Source of the DNA: Dokdonella_A sp966248875 | GTDB lineage: Bacteria > Pseudomonadota > Gammaproteobacteria > Xanthomonadales > Rhodanobacteraceae | Direction: 5' to 3' | NCBI GenBank assembly: GCA_966248875.1 | Contig: CBINBI010000002.1 | Coordinates: 54,447-118,446, forward strand | DNA length: 64,000 nt | In this document: piece after piece, positions 33,403 to 41,114 of the stretch | Position numbering within the stretch: position 1 is the stretch's first letter | Layout of the letters: each line of letters opens with the position of its first letter | Translations under genes and position numbers: made by a program | The notes under the pieces: model-generated | Seen by the model: only the letters and a program-made list of their open reading frames with translations | Told to the model about the DNA's origin: nothing | Databases searched by the model: none

Positions 33403-34787
33403 AACGCTTGCACGCTGTCCTGTTCACGCTGATGGGCGCGCTCGCCGTGATCGCGCCCGTCCGCGCTGCCGTACCGACGGTGCGCGCCTGGCTCGACCGC
33501 GACACGATGCATCTCGGCGAAACGGTGACGCTCAACGTCGAGGCGCAGGGCGACGCCGGCGGGCAGCCCGACTTCGGCCCGCTGTCGCAGGACTTCAACC
33601 TGCTCGGCACGCAGTCGAGCCAGCAGGTCAGCATCATCAACGGGACGAGCAGCGCGAAGACGGTCTGGGCCGTCGGGCTCGAGCCCAAGCACGAAGGACG
33701 CATTACGATTCCAGCGCTCGCGGTCGGTGCGGCGCACACCGCACCGATCGTGCTGACGGTGCTCGCGCAGCCGTCCGGCGCGCAGGGCAAGCCCGGTGAC
33801 GACGTCTTCCTCGAAGTCTCGGCCGAGCCGCTCGCGCCGTACGTGCAGCAGCAGGTGCGCTACACGGTGAAGCTCTACTACGCCTTCGGCCTCACCGACG
33901 GCAACCTCAGCGAGCCGCACGCCGACGGCGTGGTCGTGCAGCGGCTCGGTCAGGACAAGAGCTATCTCGCCACGGTCGGCGACCGTCGCTATCACGTCAT
34001 GGAGCGCCACTACGCGCTGACGCCGGAGAAGAGCGGCACGCTCGATTTGCCGGCGCTGATGTTCCGTGGCAATGCGCTCGACGCCGCCGACCCGACCGGT
34101 TTTTTCAGCCGGCCGCGCTCGGTGAGCGCGCGCTCCGACGCGGTGCAGCTCGAAGTGCGCCCGAAGCCGTCGGCCTGGCCCGCAGGCGAGCCGTGGCTGC
34201 CGGCGGCCTCGATGCTCCTCAAGGACGAGAGCGAGCTGCCGAGTGAAATCCATGTCGGCGATCCGGTCACGCGCACGATCCGCCTGCAGGCGCAGGGCCT
34301 CGGTTTCGAGCAGCTGCCCGAGCTCGATCTGGCCGCGCCGCAAGGCGCCGAGATCTATCCCGACAAGGCGGACACGCGCACGCGCGACGACGGCACCTGG
34401 CTGTTCGGCGAGCGCGTGCGCAAGTTCGCCTTCGTGCCGACGCGGCCCGGAACGTTGACGATTCCGGGCATGAGCGTGCGCTGGTGGGACACCGAGCACG
34501 ATCGCATGCAGACGGCCGAGTTGCCGGCCCGCACGCTGACGGTGCTTCCTGCCGCGGGAAGCAGCGGCACCAACGCTGCCGGAGCGGTGGCGCCCCTGGA
34601 CGACGCGAGCGCGAACGCTCCGGCTGTCGCGCCAGCCGACCATCCGTCGATGTTTCGGCCGGGAGCGGTGCGCTTGTGGCAGACGCTGGCCGCGCTCGGC
34701 TTCGCGCTGTGGCTCGCGACGCTCGTGCTGTGGTGGCAGTCGCGCCGCGCTTCGCCCGCGCTCGCGGCGGCGGGTCCTTCGTCATAG
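33399..34787 (+). CDS. batD: BatD, truncated by an in-frame TAG
   Basis: Last gene of the bat operon, overlapping the previous one by four bases. Signal peptide MKRLHAVLFTLMGALAVIAP, then BatD beta domains (VRAWLDRDTMHLGETVTLNV, VQQQVRYTVKLYYAFGLTDG) and a C-terminal transmembrane helix (about residues 428-448, ALGFALWLATLVLWWQS). The ORF stops with TAG at 34785 after 462 residues, but 105 further codons in the same frame encode the expected cytoplasmic C-terminal domain. Full length would be about 568 aa, close to typical BatD. Either a nonsense mutation, an assembly error or readthrough. Confidence 0.85.
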   Translation: MKRLHAVLFTLMGALAVIAPVRAAVPTVRAWLDRDTMHLGETVTLNVEAQGDAGGQPDFGPLSQDFNLLGTQSSQQVSIINGTSSAKTVWAVGLEPKHEGRITIPALAVGAAHTAPIVLTVLAQPSGAQGKPGDDVFLEVSAEPLAPYVQQQVRYTVKLYYAFGLTDGNLSEPHADGVVVQRLGQDKSYLATVGDRRYHVMERHYALTPEKSGTLDLPALMFRGNALDAADPTGFFSRPRSVSARSDAVQLEVRPKPSAWPAGEPWLPAASMLLKDESELPSEIHVGDPVTRTIRLQAQGLGFEQLPELDLAAPQGAEIYPDKADTRTRDDGTWLFGERVRKFAFVPTRPGTLTIPGMSVRWWDTEHDRMQTAELPARTLTVLPAAGSSGTNAAGAVAPLDDASANAPAVAPADHPSMFRPGAVRLWQTLAALGFALWLATLVLWWQSRRASPALAAAGPSS

Positions 34788-35105
34788 TCCGCGGCTTCGG
34801 GCCATCGCGCCGCCTTCCTGCGCGCCTGTTCGCTCTGCGAGCTCGCCGGTGCCGAACGCGCGCTCGTTGCCTGGGCGCGCAGCGAACGGCCCGAAGTGCG
34901 CAATCTCGGCGAGCTCGCCCAGCGACTCGACGACGCTGCGCAGCGCGATGCGCTCGCCGCCCTGCAGAAGGCCCGCTACGCCGGCGCGCCTTCGAGCGGC
35001 GTCGGCGCGCAGCTCGGAAAGGCGTTCAAGTCGGGCCTCGCGTGGCGCGCGGGAGGAGCGAAGGTGAAGCAGGAGTCGCCGCTGCCGGCGCTGTATCCGG
35101 AATAG
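34788..35105 (+). pseudogene. C-terminal remnant of BatD beyond the TAG
   Basis: In the same frame as batD and directly after its stop codon. Translation gives HRAAFLRACSLCELAGAERA, then AWARSERPEVRNLGELAQRL, and ends SPLPALYPE, which matches the style of BatD C-termini (my recollection of the family; not aligned here). A GTG at 34896 could start a 69-residue internal fragment, but it has no clear ribosome-binding site. This accounts for most of the 402-base gap before the next gene. Confidence 0.7.
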
Positions 35106-35189
35106 GGCGTTGATCTGCGCTCAAGGCGACGTCACGGAGCCTTCCGCTCGCGATTCGCGCCCCGCGTCGCGTATCGGTAATGTCTTCGC

Positions 35190-37274
35190 ATGGGGACGAT
35201 GCGAGGCGTGCTCCGCAGAGATCCGCCCGCCCGATGGCGCGGCTTCGTGTTCGCCTGCGTCGCAACGACGGCACATGCCGGCGGCCTGCCCTGGGAAATC
35301 TGGGAATCGCCCTCGCGCCTCGCGACGCTGGATGCCGGCGACGTCGTCGGCGAGCGGTCGAGCCACTGCCTCGACGGCTGCCGCTACGACCGCAGCAACG
35401 CGGGTCCGGAGGATACGGTCGACAATCCGTATCCCGTGCGCTGGCTTTATCGCGACGGCGAGGAAGCCGTGCTGTTCGACGAGCGCGGGCCGGGCGCGGT
35501 GACTCGGATCTGGCTGACGACCGGCTTCGGCGTGTCGACGTGCATCGATCCCGCGATCGGCGTGCGCTTCTACGTCGATGGCGCGCCCGCGCCGGAGCTC
35601 GACGTGCCGCTCGCAGCGCTCTTCGACGGCTCGACGCCGCCGTTCACGCCGCCGCTGGCTCTCGAGCATCTGCAAGCGAGCGGCGGCTATGTCAGCTACG
35701 TGCCGATCGCCTACGCGGCGTCGTTGCGCATCGCGCTGACGCATGCGGACAACGGCGGCACGAATCCCTGCACCGGCAACAACGAGCGCCTGCTGTGGTT
35801 CCAGATCCAGCACCATCGCCTCGCGCCCGGCACGCCGATGGCGAGCTTCACTGCGGCGGACGAGTTCCCGGCCTGGCGCGCGTTTCTCGCGCACGCGGGC
35901 GACGATCCGTGGAGCGGCATGCTTGCGCCGCTCGAAGCGTCGGCCGTGCTCGCGCCAGGAATGACACTCGATCTCGTGACGATGCCGGGGCCCGGCTGGC
36001 TGCGCGGCCTTCGGCTGCGCCTGCCGCGTTCCGCCTACGATGCCGTGCATCTCAGATTAGCCTTCGACGCCGCGACGGCCGTCGACATGCCGCTGTCCGA
36101 TTTCTTCGCGACGCCGCTCGGTGCCGGCGCGGCGCCGCGCGGTGTCCTGGCGGGTGAAGATGCCGGCGGATGGCTGTACTCATGGCTGCCGATGCCGTTC
36201 CATGCGTCCTCCGCCGTGCAGCTCGTCGCCGATGCGACGCTGCCCGCGGCGGTGACGGTGGATAGCGCGCTGAGTTTCGATGCCGCGCCCGTTCCACCCG
36301 ACGCGGCACCGTTTGTCGCCGTGTTGTCCGATGCGTGCGCCGCGCGCGGCGATTTCGCGCTGTACGCACATCACGGTGCGGGCAGGATCGTCGGCGTGTC
36401 GGCCCGTTATCACGCCGAAGGCGTGACCAGCCTCGGCTACCTCGAAGGCGACGAGCGCGTGTATCGTGACGATGCGGTCGCGCCGGCCTGGTACGGTACC
36501 GGCGTCGAGGATTTCCACGACGGCGGTTTCTATTTCGACCACGGCCCGTTCGCCCGCGCGCTCGCGGGCGCGAGCGAGGTCGATGCAGACGGCAGCGGAG
36601 TGACTTCGGCGTACCGCTGGCTCGTGTCCGGTTCGTTGACATATGCGAGCGCGCTTCGCTTCGTCCGCGAAGCGGGCTTCGCGCCGGTGTTGCCGGTTCC
36701 GACCTGTGCGCGCTCGGTGACGTATGCATACCGCGAACCGCGCGCGGCCGTCGTGCCGTACGATCGCTTCGATGTCGGTACCTCATCGGCGACGGCGCAC
36801 GCCTACGTGCCGCCTCCGGGAACGAGCTGCACATCGGTGAGCGGCGCGTTCGAAGACGAGCCGCCGACGTTGCGCAACGCGAGCGTCTGTTCCTATGCGA
36901 GCGGCGGAAGTCGCTTCCGCTTCAAAGTCGAGGATGCGGTGCCGCCGTTGCGCCTTCGTCGCATCTTCGATGCCGGCGCCGCGACGCCGGGAGAAACCGC
37001 CGGCGCGCCGGCCGCCGAGATACGCGTGAACGGCGTCGCCGCGGGATGGTTTCCGCCGGCGATGGCGAATCCGCTGCGGCGCTGGCAGGAGCAGGAAGCG
37101 CTGCTCGATCCCGCGGTGGGCGCGGGTGTGCTCGACATCGAAATCGTGCCGGAATTCGGCGCTCATGCGCCGCTGTTCAGCGAGTCGGCGTGGGTACTGT
37201 CCGGCGGCTGGAAGGACCGGATCTTCGCCGAGGGGTTCGAGCGGACGCTCTCGCCCGCGCGATCGGAGCGATAG
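35190..37274 (+). CDS. Secreted DUF2961/GH172-like protein
   Basis: DUF2961 proteins are now counted as glycoside hydrolase family 172, with fructofuranosidase-type members. Family marks here are GPGAVTRIWLTTGFG (about residues 105-119), VRFYVDGAPAPELDVPLAAL and AWYGTGVEDFHDGGFYFDHG, the last matching the GTGTEDYF-type block. Length is 694 aa. The N-terminus, from ATG 35190 or 35199, is Arg-rich then hydrophobic and ends TTAHA, so it is likely exported. Cys residues are frequent, fitting an oxidising compartment. The specific substrate cannot be read from sequence. No carbohydrate transporter or regulator lies nearby. Confidence 0.8.
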   Translation: MGTMRGVLRRDPPARWRGFVFACVATTAHAGGLPWEIWESPSRLATLDAGDVVGERSSHCLDGCRYDRSNAGPEDTVDNPYPVRWLYRDGEEAVLFDERGPGAVTRIWLTTGFGVSTCIDPAIGVRFYVDGAPAPELDVPLAALFDGSTPPFTPPLALEHLQASGGYVSYVPIAYAASLRIALTHADNGGTNPCTGNNERLLWFQIQHHRLAPGTPMASFTAADEFPAWRAFLAHAGDDPWSGMLAPLEASAVLAPGMTLDLVTMPGPGWLRGLRLRLPRSAYDAVHLRLAFDAATAVDMPLSDFFATPLGAGAAPRGVLAGEDAGGWLYSWLPMPFHASSAVQLVADATLPAAVTVDSALSFDAAPVPPDAAPFVAVLSDACAARGDFALYAHHGAGRIVGVSARYHAEGVTSLGYLEGDERVYRDDAVAPAWYGTGVEDFHDGGFYFDHGPFARALAGASEVDADGSGVTSAYRWLVSGSLTYASALRFVREAGFAPVLPVPTCARSVTYAYREPRAAVVPYDRFDVGTSSATAHAYVPPPGTSCTSVSGAFEDEPPTLRNASVCSYASGGSRFRFKVEDAVPPLRLRRIFDAGAATPGETAGAPAAEIRVNGVAAGWFPPAMANPLRRWQEQEALLDPAVGAGVLDIEIVPEFGAHAPLFSESAWVLSGGWKDRIFAEGFERTLSPARSER

Positions 37275-37405
37275 ATCGCCGCGCCTCGAGCGCTCGTTCA
37301 CCGATCAAGACCGTGAAAGTTGCGGCAGGCCCGGGCTTGCGACAAAGTGCGCAAAGGGGGATTCCGTAGCCGACGCCGACGCCTGGCGCCTTCGGCCGGA
37401 ACTGA

Positions 37406-40072
37406 ATGACGACGCCGCAGACCGACACCCAGCTCGCCCGCGACGCGACCGAGGCCAGCGCGCCTGCCGCGCTGCGCGTGCGCACAGGCGAGGCCGAGAC
37501 CGAGCTCGACGTCGGCGATCGCCTCGGCGCGTGGCGTCTCGTGCGCAAGCTCGCGCAGGGCGGCATGGGCGCCGTGTATCTCGCCGAGCGTGCGGACGGG
37601 CACTTCGAGCAGCGCGCCGCGATCAAGCTGATCCGCGGCGTGCCGAGCGCGGACATGCTCGCGCATTTCACGCGCGAGCGGCAGATTCTCGCGACCTTGC
37701 AGCATCCGTACATCGCTCGCCTGCTGGATGGCGGCGCGACGCCGGGCGGCCAGCCGTACCTCGTCATGGAGTACGTCGAGGGTGAGCCGATCGATGCGTG
37801 GTGCCACGACCACGCGCTTTCGCTCGACGAGCGGCTTAAATTGTTCGAGGACGTCTGCGGCGCGGTGCAGTTCGCGCACCAGCGCCTGATCGTGCACTGC
37901 GATCTCAAGCCGTCGAACGTGCTCGTGCGCGCGGACGGGACGCCGGTGCTGCTCGATTTCGGCATCGCGCGGGCGATCGACCGCCAGCGCGGACCGGACA
38001 GTGTCGAAGCCGGCTACTACACGCCGGGCTACGCGAGCCCGGAGCAGCTGCGCGGCGAAGCGGTGACGACTGCGAGCGACGTGTACGCGCTGGGCCTGAT
38101 CCTGTTCGAGCTCGTCGCCGGCCGCAAGGCGCGCATGGATACGGTCGATCGCACGATCGCGCTGCTCGGCGATGCGGCGGTGCGACCGAGCGAGCTCGCG
38201 CAGCCGGTGCCCTGGAAAAAGCGCATCGCCGGGGACATCGACGCGATCGTCCTGCGCGCCACGGCGGCGGCGCCGGAGGCGCGCTACGCGACCGCGGAGG
38301 AGCTAGCCGGCGACATACGCCGGCATCGCGCACTGCGTCCCGTGCTGGCGCGCGAGCCGACGCTGGCCTATCGCACCGGACGCATGCTGCGCCGGCGCTG
38401 GCCGGTGTTCGCCGCAGGCGGCATCGTCGCGCTGGTGATCGCGGCGTTCACCTGGCGGCTCGTCGTCGAGCGCGATCGCGCGCTCGCGGCCGAGCACGAG
38501 GCGCGCGTGCAGGCGACCGCGGCCGAGCGCGTCAGCGGATTTCTCGTGTCGGTCTTCAACGTTTCGAATCCCAGGCTCAACAGCCAGCGTGACATCTCCG
38601 CACGCGAGGTGCTGGACGAGGGCGCGACACGCATCCGCAACGAGCTGGCCGATCAGCCGGCGATCAAGGCACGGCTGCTCGACACGCTGGCGACGGCATA
38701 TCGCTACATCGGCGAGCCCGGCAAGAGCATCGAGCTCTTCCGCGAGTCGGTCGATCTGCACCTTGACCCGCGCGTCCACGATCCGCTCGCCGCCGCGGCG
38801 ACGCTGAGCCAGCTCGCGGTGGAATACGCGAACAACAACTATCGGGCCGCGGAGGCCGAGGCCGCGGCGCGGCGCTCGCTCGCGTTGCGCGAGCAGAACG
38901 GCGCCGGCCCGCTCGACATCGCGGACTCGTGGAACTCGCTCGGCATCGTGCTGGAGGCCGAAGACAAGTTCGATGAGGCCGAGGCCGCGCTGAAGAAAGG
39001 GCTGGATCTGCGCCGCGCCAACGGCGCCAGCCTCGGAGCGATCGCGTCGTCGCTGCACAACCTCGGCAATATCGAATCGAACCGCGACGGCGGAGACGGC
39101 GGCGTTGCCTACTATCGCGAGGCGCTGGAGCTACGCGCGAAATCCGCGGGCGAGCACGCGCCCGAATATCAGCACACCCTGACCAACTACGGCTCCGGCC
39201 TCGCGCGCGCCGGCCGGAGCGCCGAGGCCGTGCCGGTGCTCGAGCGAAGCCTCGCGCTTGCGCGAGAAATCTATGGCGACGAAAGTGTCAATACCGCCAC
39301 GTCGTATAACGAGCTTGGTTCGGCGCTGCACGATCTCGGCCGCTTCCGCGAGGCAATCGCGCAATACCGCGAAGCGCTGCGCATCGAGCGGCTGACCGGC
39401 GGCGCCGGCGCCGCCGGGCCGGCGAAGCCCCTCAACAACATGGCTTCCGCCTACGAGGACATGGGCGATTTCGCGTCGGCGATTCCCTTGTTCCGCGAGT
39501 CGCTCGCGCTGCGCGAGAAGAAACTCGACAGGCACGATCCGATGGTGGTGCGCGCCACTTACAACCTCGCGCGTGCCCTGACCAAGGCGGGCGCGCTCAA
39601 GGAGGCCAAGCCGATGCTCGACGCGGTGCTGGCCGATTTCCGCGAGCTCTACGGCGGGGCGAACTCGAACACGGCGAAGGCACAGCTCTGGCTCGGCGAA
39701 TGGAACCTGCGCGCCGGCCATGCCGACATCGCAGCGAGGTGGCTCGCCGACAGCGAAACGTCAAACGCGGTGTTCTCGCCTCTGATGCAGGCGCAGCGCT
39801 TGACGCTCGCGGCCGGCGTCGCCGCCGCACGCAAGGATCGCGACACCGAGCTCGCGTCGCGCAAGCAGGCCTGGGACACACTGAGCCGGGCGAAGTCGTT
39901 CGGTCCTGACCATCCGTTTACGGCCGAACTTGCGATCGCCTACGCGGTCGCGCTCGACGATGCGGGACGCAAGGACGAAGCGCGTGCGATCGTCATGAGC
40001 GCTTTGCCGATCGTCGAAGCGTCGTTCGCGGAAAACGCGCCGGTGGGCAGGCATCTGTCGCGCTGGCGGTGA
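37406..40072 (+). CDS. Membrane serine/threonine kinase with TPR sensor domain
   Basis: Residues about 40-310 form a Hanks-type kinase: glycine loop KLAQGGMGAVYLAER, Lys in AAIKLIRG, catalytic loop LIVHCDLKPSNVLV, DFG in VLLDFGIARAID, and GYASPEQLRGEAVTTASDVY. The catalytic loop reads HCD instead of HRD, so it is a non-RD kinase. One transmembrane helix (about 333-352, PVFAAGGIVALVIAAFTWRL) is followed by a periplasmic TPR array to residue 888, with repeats such as YNELGSALHDLGRFREAIAQ. An envelope-sensing kinase is inferred. No phosphatase or sigma factor adjoins it. Confidence 0.9.
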   Translation: MTTPQTDTQLARDATEASAPAALRVRTGEAETELDVGDRLGAWRLVRKLAQGGMGAVYLAERADGHFEQRAAIKLIRGVPSADMLAHFTRERQILATLQHPYIARLLDGGATPGGQPYLVMEYVEGEPIDAWCHDHALSLDERLKLFEDVCGAVQFAHQRLIVHCDLKPSNVLVRADGTPVLLDFGIARAIDRQRGPDSVEAGYYTPGYASPEQLRGEAVTTASDVYALGLILFELVAGRKARMDTVDRTIALLGDAAVRPSELAQPVPWKKRIAGDIDAIVLRATAAAPEARYATAEELAGDIRRHRALRPVLAREPTLAYRTGRMLRRRWPVFAAGGIVALVIAAFTWRLVVERDRALAAEHEARVQATAAERVSGFLVSVFNVSNPRLNSQRDISAREVLDEGATRIRNELADQPAIKARLLDTLATAYRYIGEPGKSIELFRESVDLHLDPRVHDPLAAAATLSQLAVEYANNNYRAAEAEAAARRSLALREQNGAGPLDIADSWNSLGIVLEAEDKFDEAEAALKKGLDLRRANGASLGAIASSLHNLGNIESNRDGGDGGVAYYREALELRAKSAGEHAPEYQHTLTNYGSGLARAGRSAEAVPVLERSLALAREIYGDESVNTATSYNELGSALHDLGRFREAIAQYREALRIERLTGGAGAAGPAKPLNNMASAYEDMGDFASAIPLFRESLALREKKLDRHDPMVVRATYNLARALTKAGALKEAKPMLDAVLADFRELYGGANSNTAKAQLWLGEWNLRAGHADIAARWLADSETSNAVFSPLMQAQRLTLAAGVAAARKDRDTELASRKQAWDTLSRAKSFGPDHPFTAELAIAYAVALDDAGRKDEARAIVMSALPIVEASFAENAPVGRHLSRWR

Positions 40073-40135
40073 GTGTTCCTGCGATCGAGGGCAGCTCGGT
40101 GCTTGCAGGATCCTGCAGGCGCGGTCTTCGGACAC

Positions 40136-40165
40136 AAAAAACCCGGCCTGCTCACGCAGGCCGGG
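40136..40165 (-). terminator. Rho-independent terminator for the outer-membrane protein gene
   Basis: On the minus strand the stem CCCGGCCTG / CAGGCCGGG (9 bp, six-base loop, 40142-40165) is followed by six T residues (40141-40136). It lies about 95 bases past the stop of the gene at 40260, so the mRNA has a long 3' tail. It also faces the end of the kinase gene. Confidence 0.88.
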
Positions 40166-40259
40166 CACGTCCCGGCATCCTTGCCCTGTGGCTCCTGTTG
40201 GAGATTTCCCTATCGGAATTCTGCGGATGCGATCCTGCGTCCGCTCTGACGATGGATGA

Positions 40260-40844
40260 TCAGAAGCGGTATTCGGCGCTGACCGACACCAGGTCCGAGT
40301 TGAGGTCGAGGTTCTTCTTGTCGGCCTTGTAATAGTCGTAGTTCAGGCCGACGCTGAAGTTGTTACTGAAGTCGTAGCCGAAGCCCGCGCCGGCGTACCA
40401 CTTGTCGCTGGTGTCGTCGACGCGCACGGCGACGCCCTCCGGATCGAGGTAGGCACCCTTCACGTCGCCGCGGAACCAGCCGGTGCGACCGCTGATGTAC
40501 CAGTTGTCGGTGACGTTGAAGTGCCCGTTGACGCCGAGAGTCCAGCCGGACAGCTCCGCCTTGCGGAGGCCGAGGCCGTTGTAGCGGTTCTTGGTCGAGA
40601 ACTCGCCGAGATCGGTGTAACCGCCCTCGACACCGAGCAGCACGCTCGGGGTGACGGCCCAGCGGTAGCCGAAGTTCGCGCCGAAGCCGGTGTCGTCGTC
40701 GTCGTAGACGCCCTTATCGACATTCGACTGGCCGACATTGCCGTTGATGAAGAAGCCGCTCTGGTTGTCGGCGGCGTGACTGGTCAGGGGGATGGCGGTG
40801 AGACCTGCGGTAGCTAGGGCAATGGCAAACAAGGTGGTTTTCAT
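40260..40844 (-). CDS. Outer-membrane beta-barrel protein (OmpA-like N-domain/Ail-type)
   Basis: The ATG at 40844 opens a signal peptide, MKTTLFAIALATAGLTAIPL, with cleavage after TSHAA or so. The mature ~165 residues are alternating amphipathic strands with Gly/aromatic pattern (GFGANFGYRWAVTPSVLLGV, NWYISGRTGWFRGD, WYAGAGFGYDFSNNFSVGLN), and the chain ends in EYRF, the C-terminal Phe expected for barrel insertion by Bam. Length is 194 aa, consistent with an eight-stranded barrel. There is no peptidoglycan-binding OmpA domain. Base composition is a little lower in GC than the neighbours. Function unknown. Confidence 0.88.
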   Translation of the reverse strand: MKTTLFAIALATAGLTAIPLTSHAADNQSGFFINGNVGQSNVDKGVYDDDDTGFGANFGYRWAVTPSVLLGVEGGYTDLGEFSTKNRYNGLGLRKAELSGWTLGVNGHFNVTDNWYISGRTGWFRGDVKGAYLDPEGVAVRVDDTSDKWYAGAGFGYDFSNNFSVGLNYDYYKADKKNLDLNSDLVSVSAEYRF

Positions 40845-41114
40845 AGTGCTTGGCACTCCAACTTCTTGAGGATTAAGGGTTTTCGCAACGCTTCCGTGTG
40901 TCGCCGAACTTCGACCCCCGGCCCATCCATGGGTTCGCCGTCCGGCTGGCGCAGGTTAGGTAGGGTTCAGAGGCCTGAATTCAATACCTGCAAGTTTAGT
41001 AATGGTTCAGGCGGCCTCGGCGGGACGACAAACCGCGCCCGCATCAGCGACAATCGCGCCCCTCGCGGTGGCCGTCCGGCCGCCGTTTCCGATTCCGTCT
41101 CGCCGAGCAGCCGA

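Noticed and set aside
40866..41114. An 83-residue N-terminal extension of transketolase
   Set aside because: Not related to transketolases; the normal N-terminus begins at ATG 41115. The stretch is the promoter region between the barrel-protein gene and tkt.
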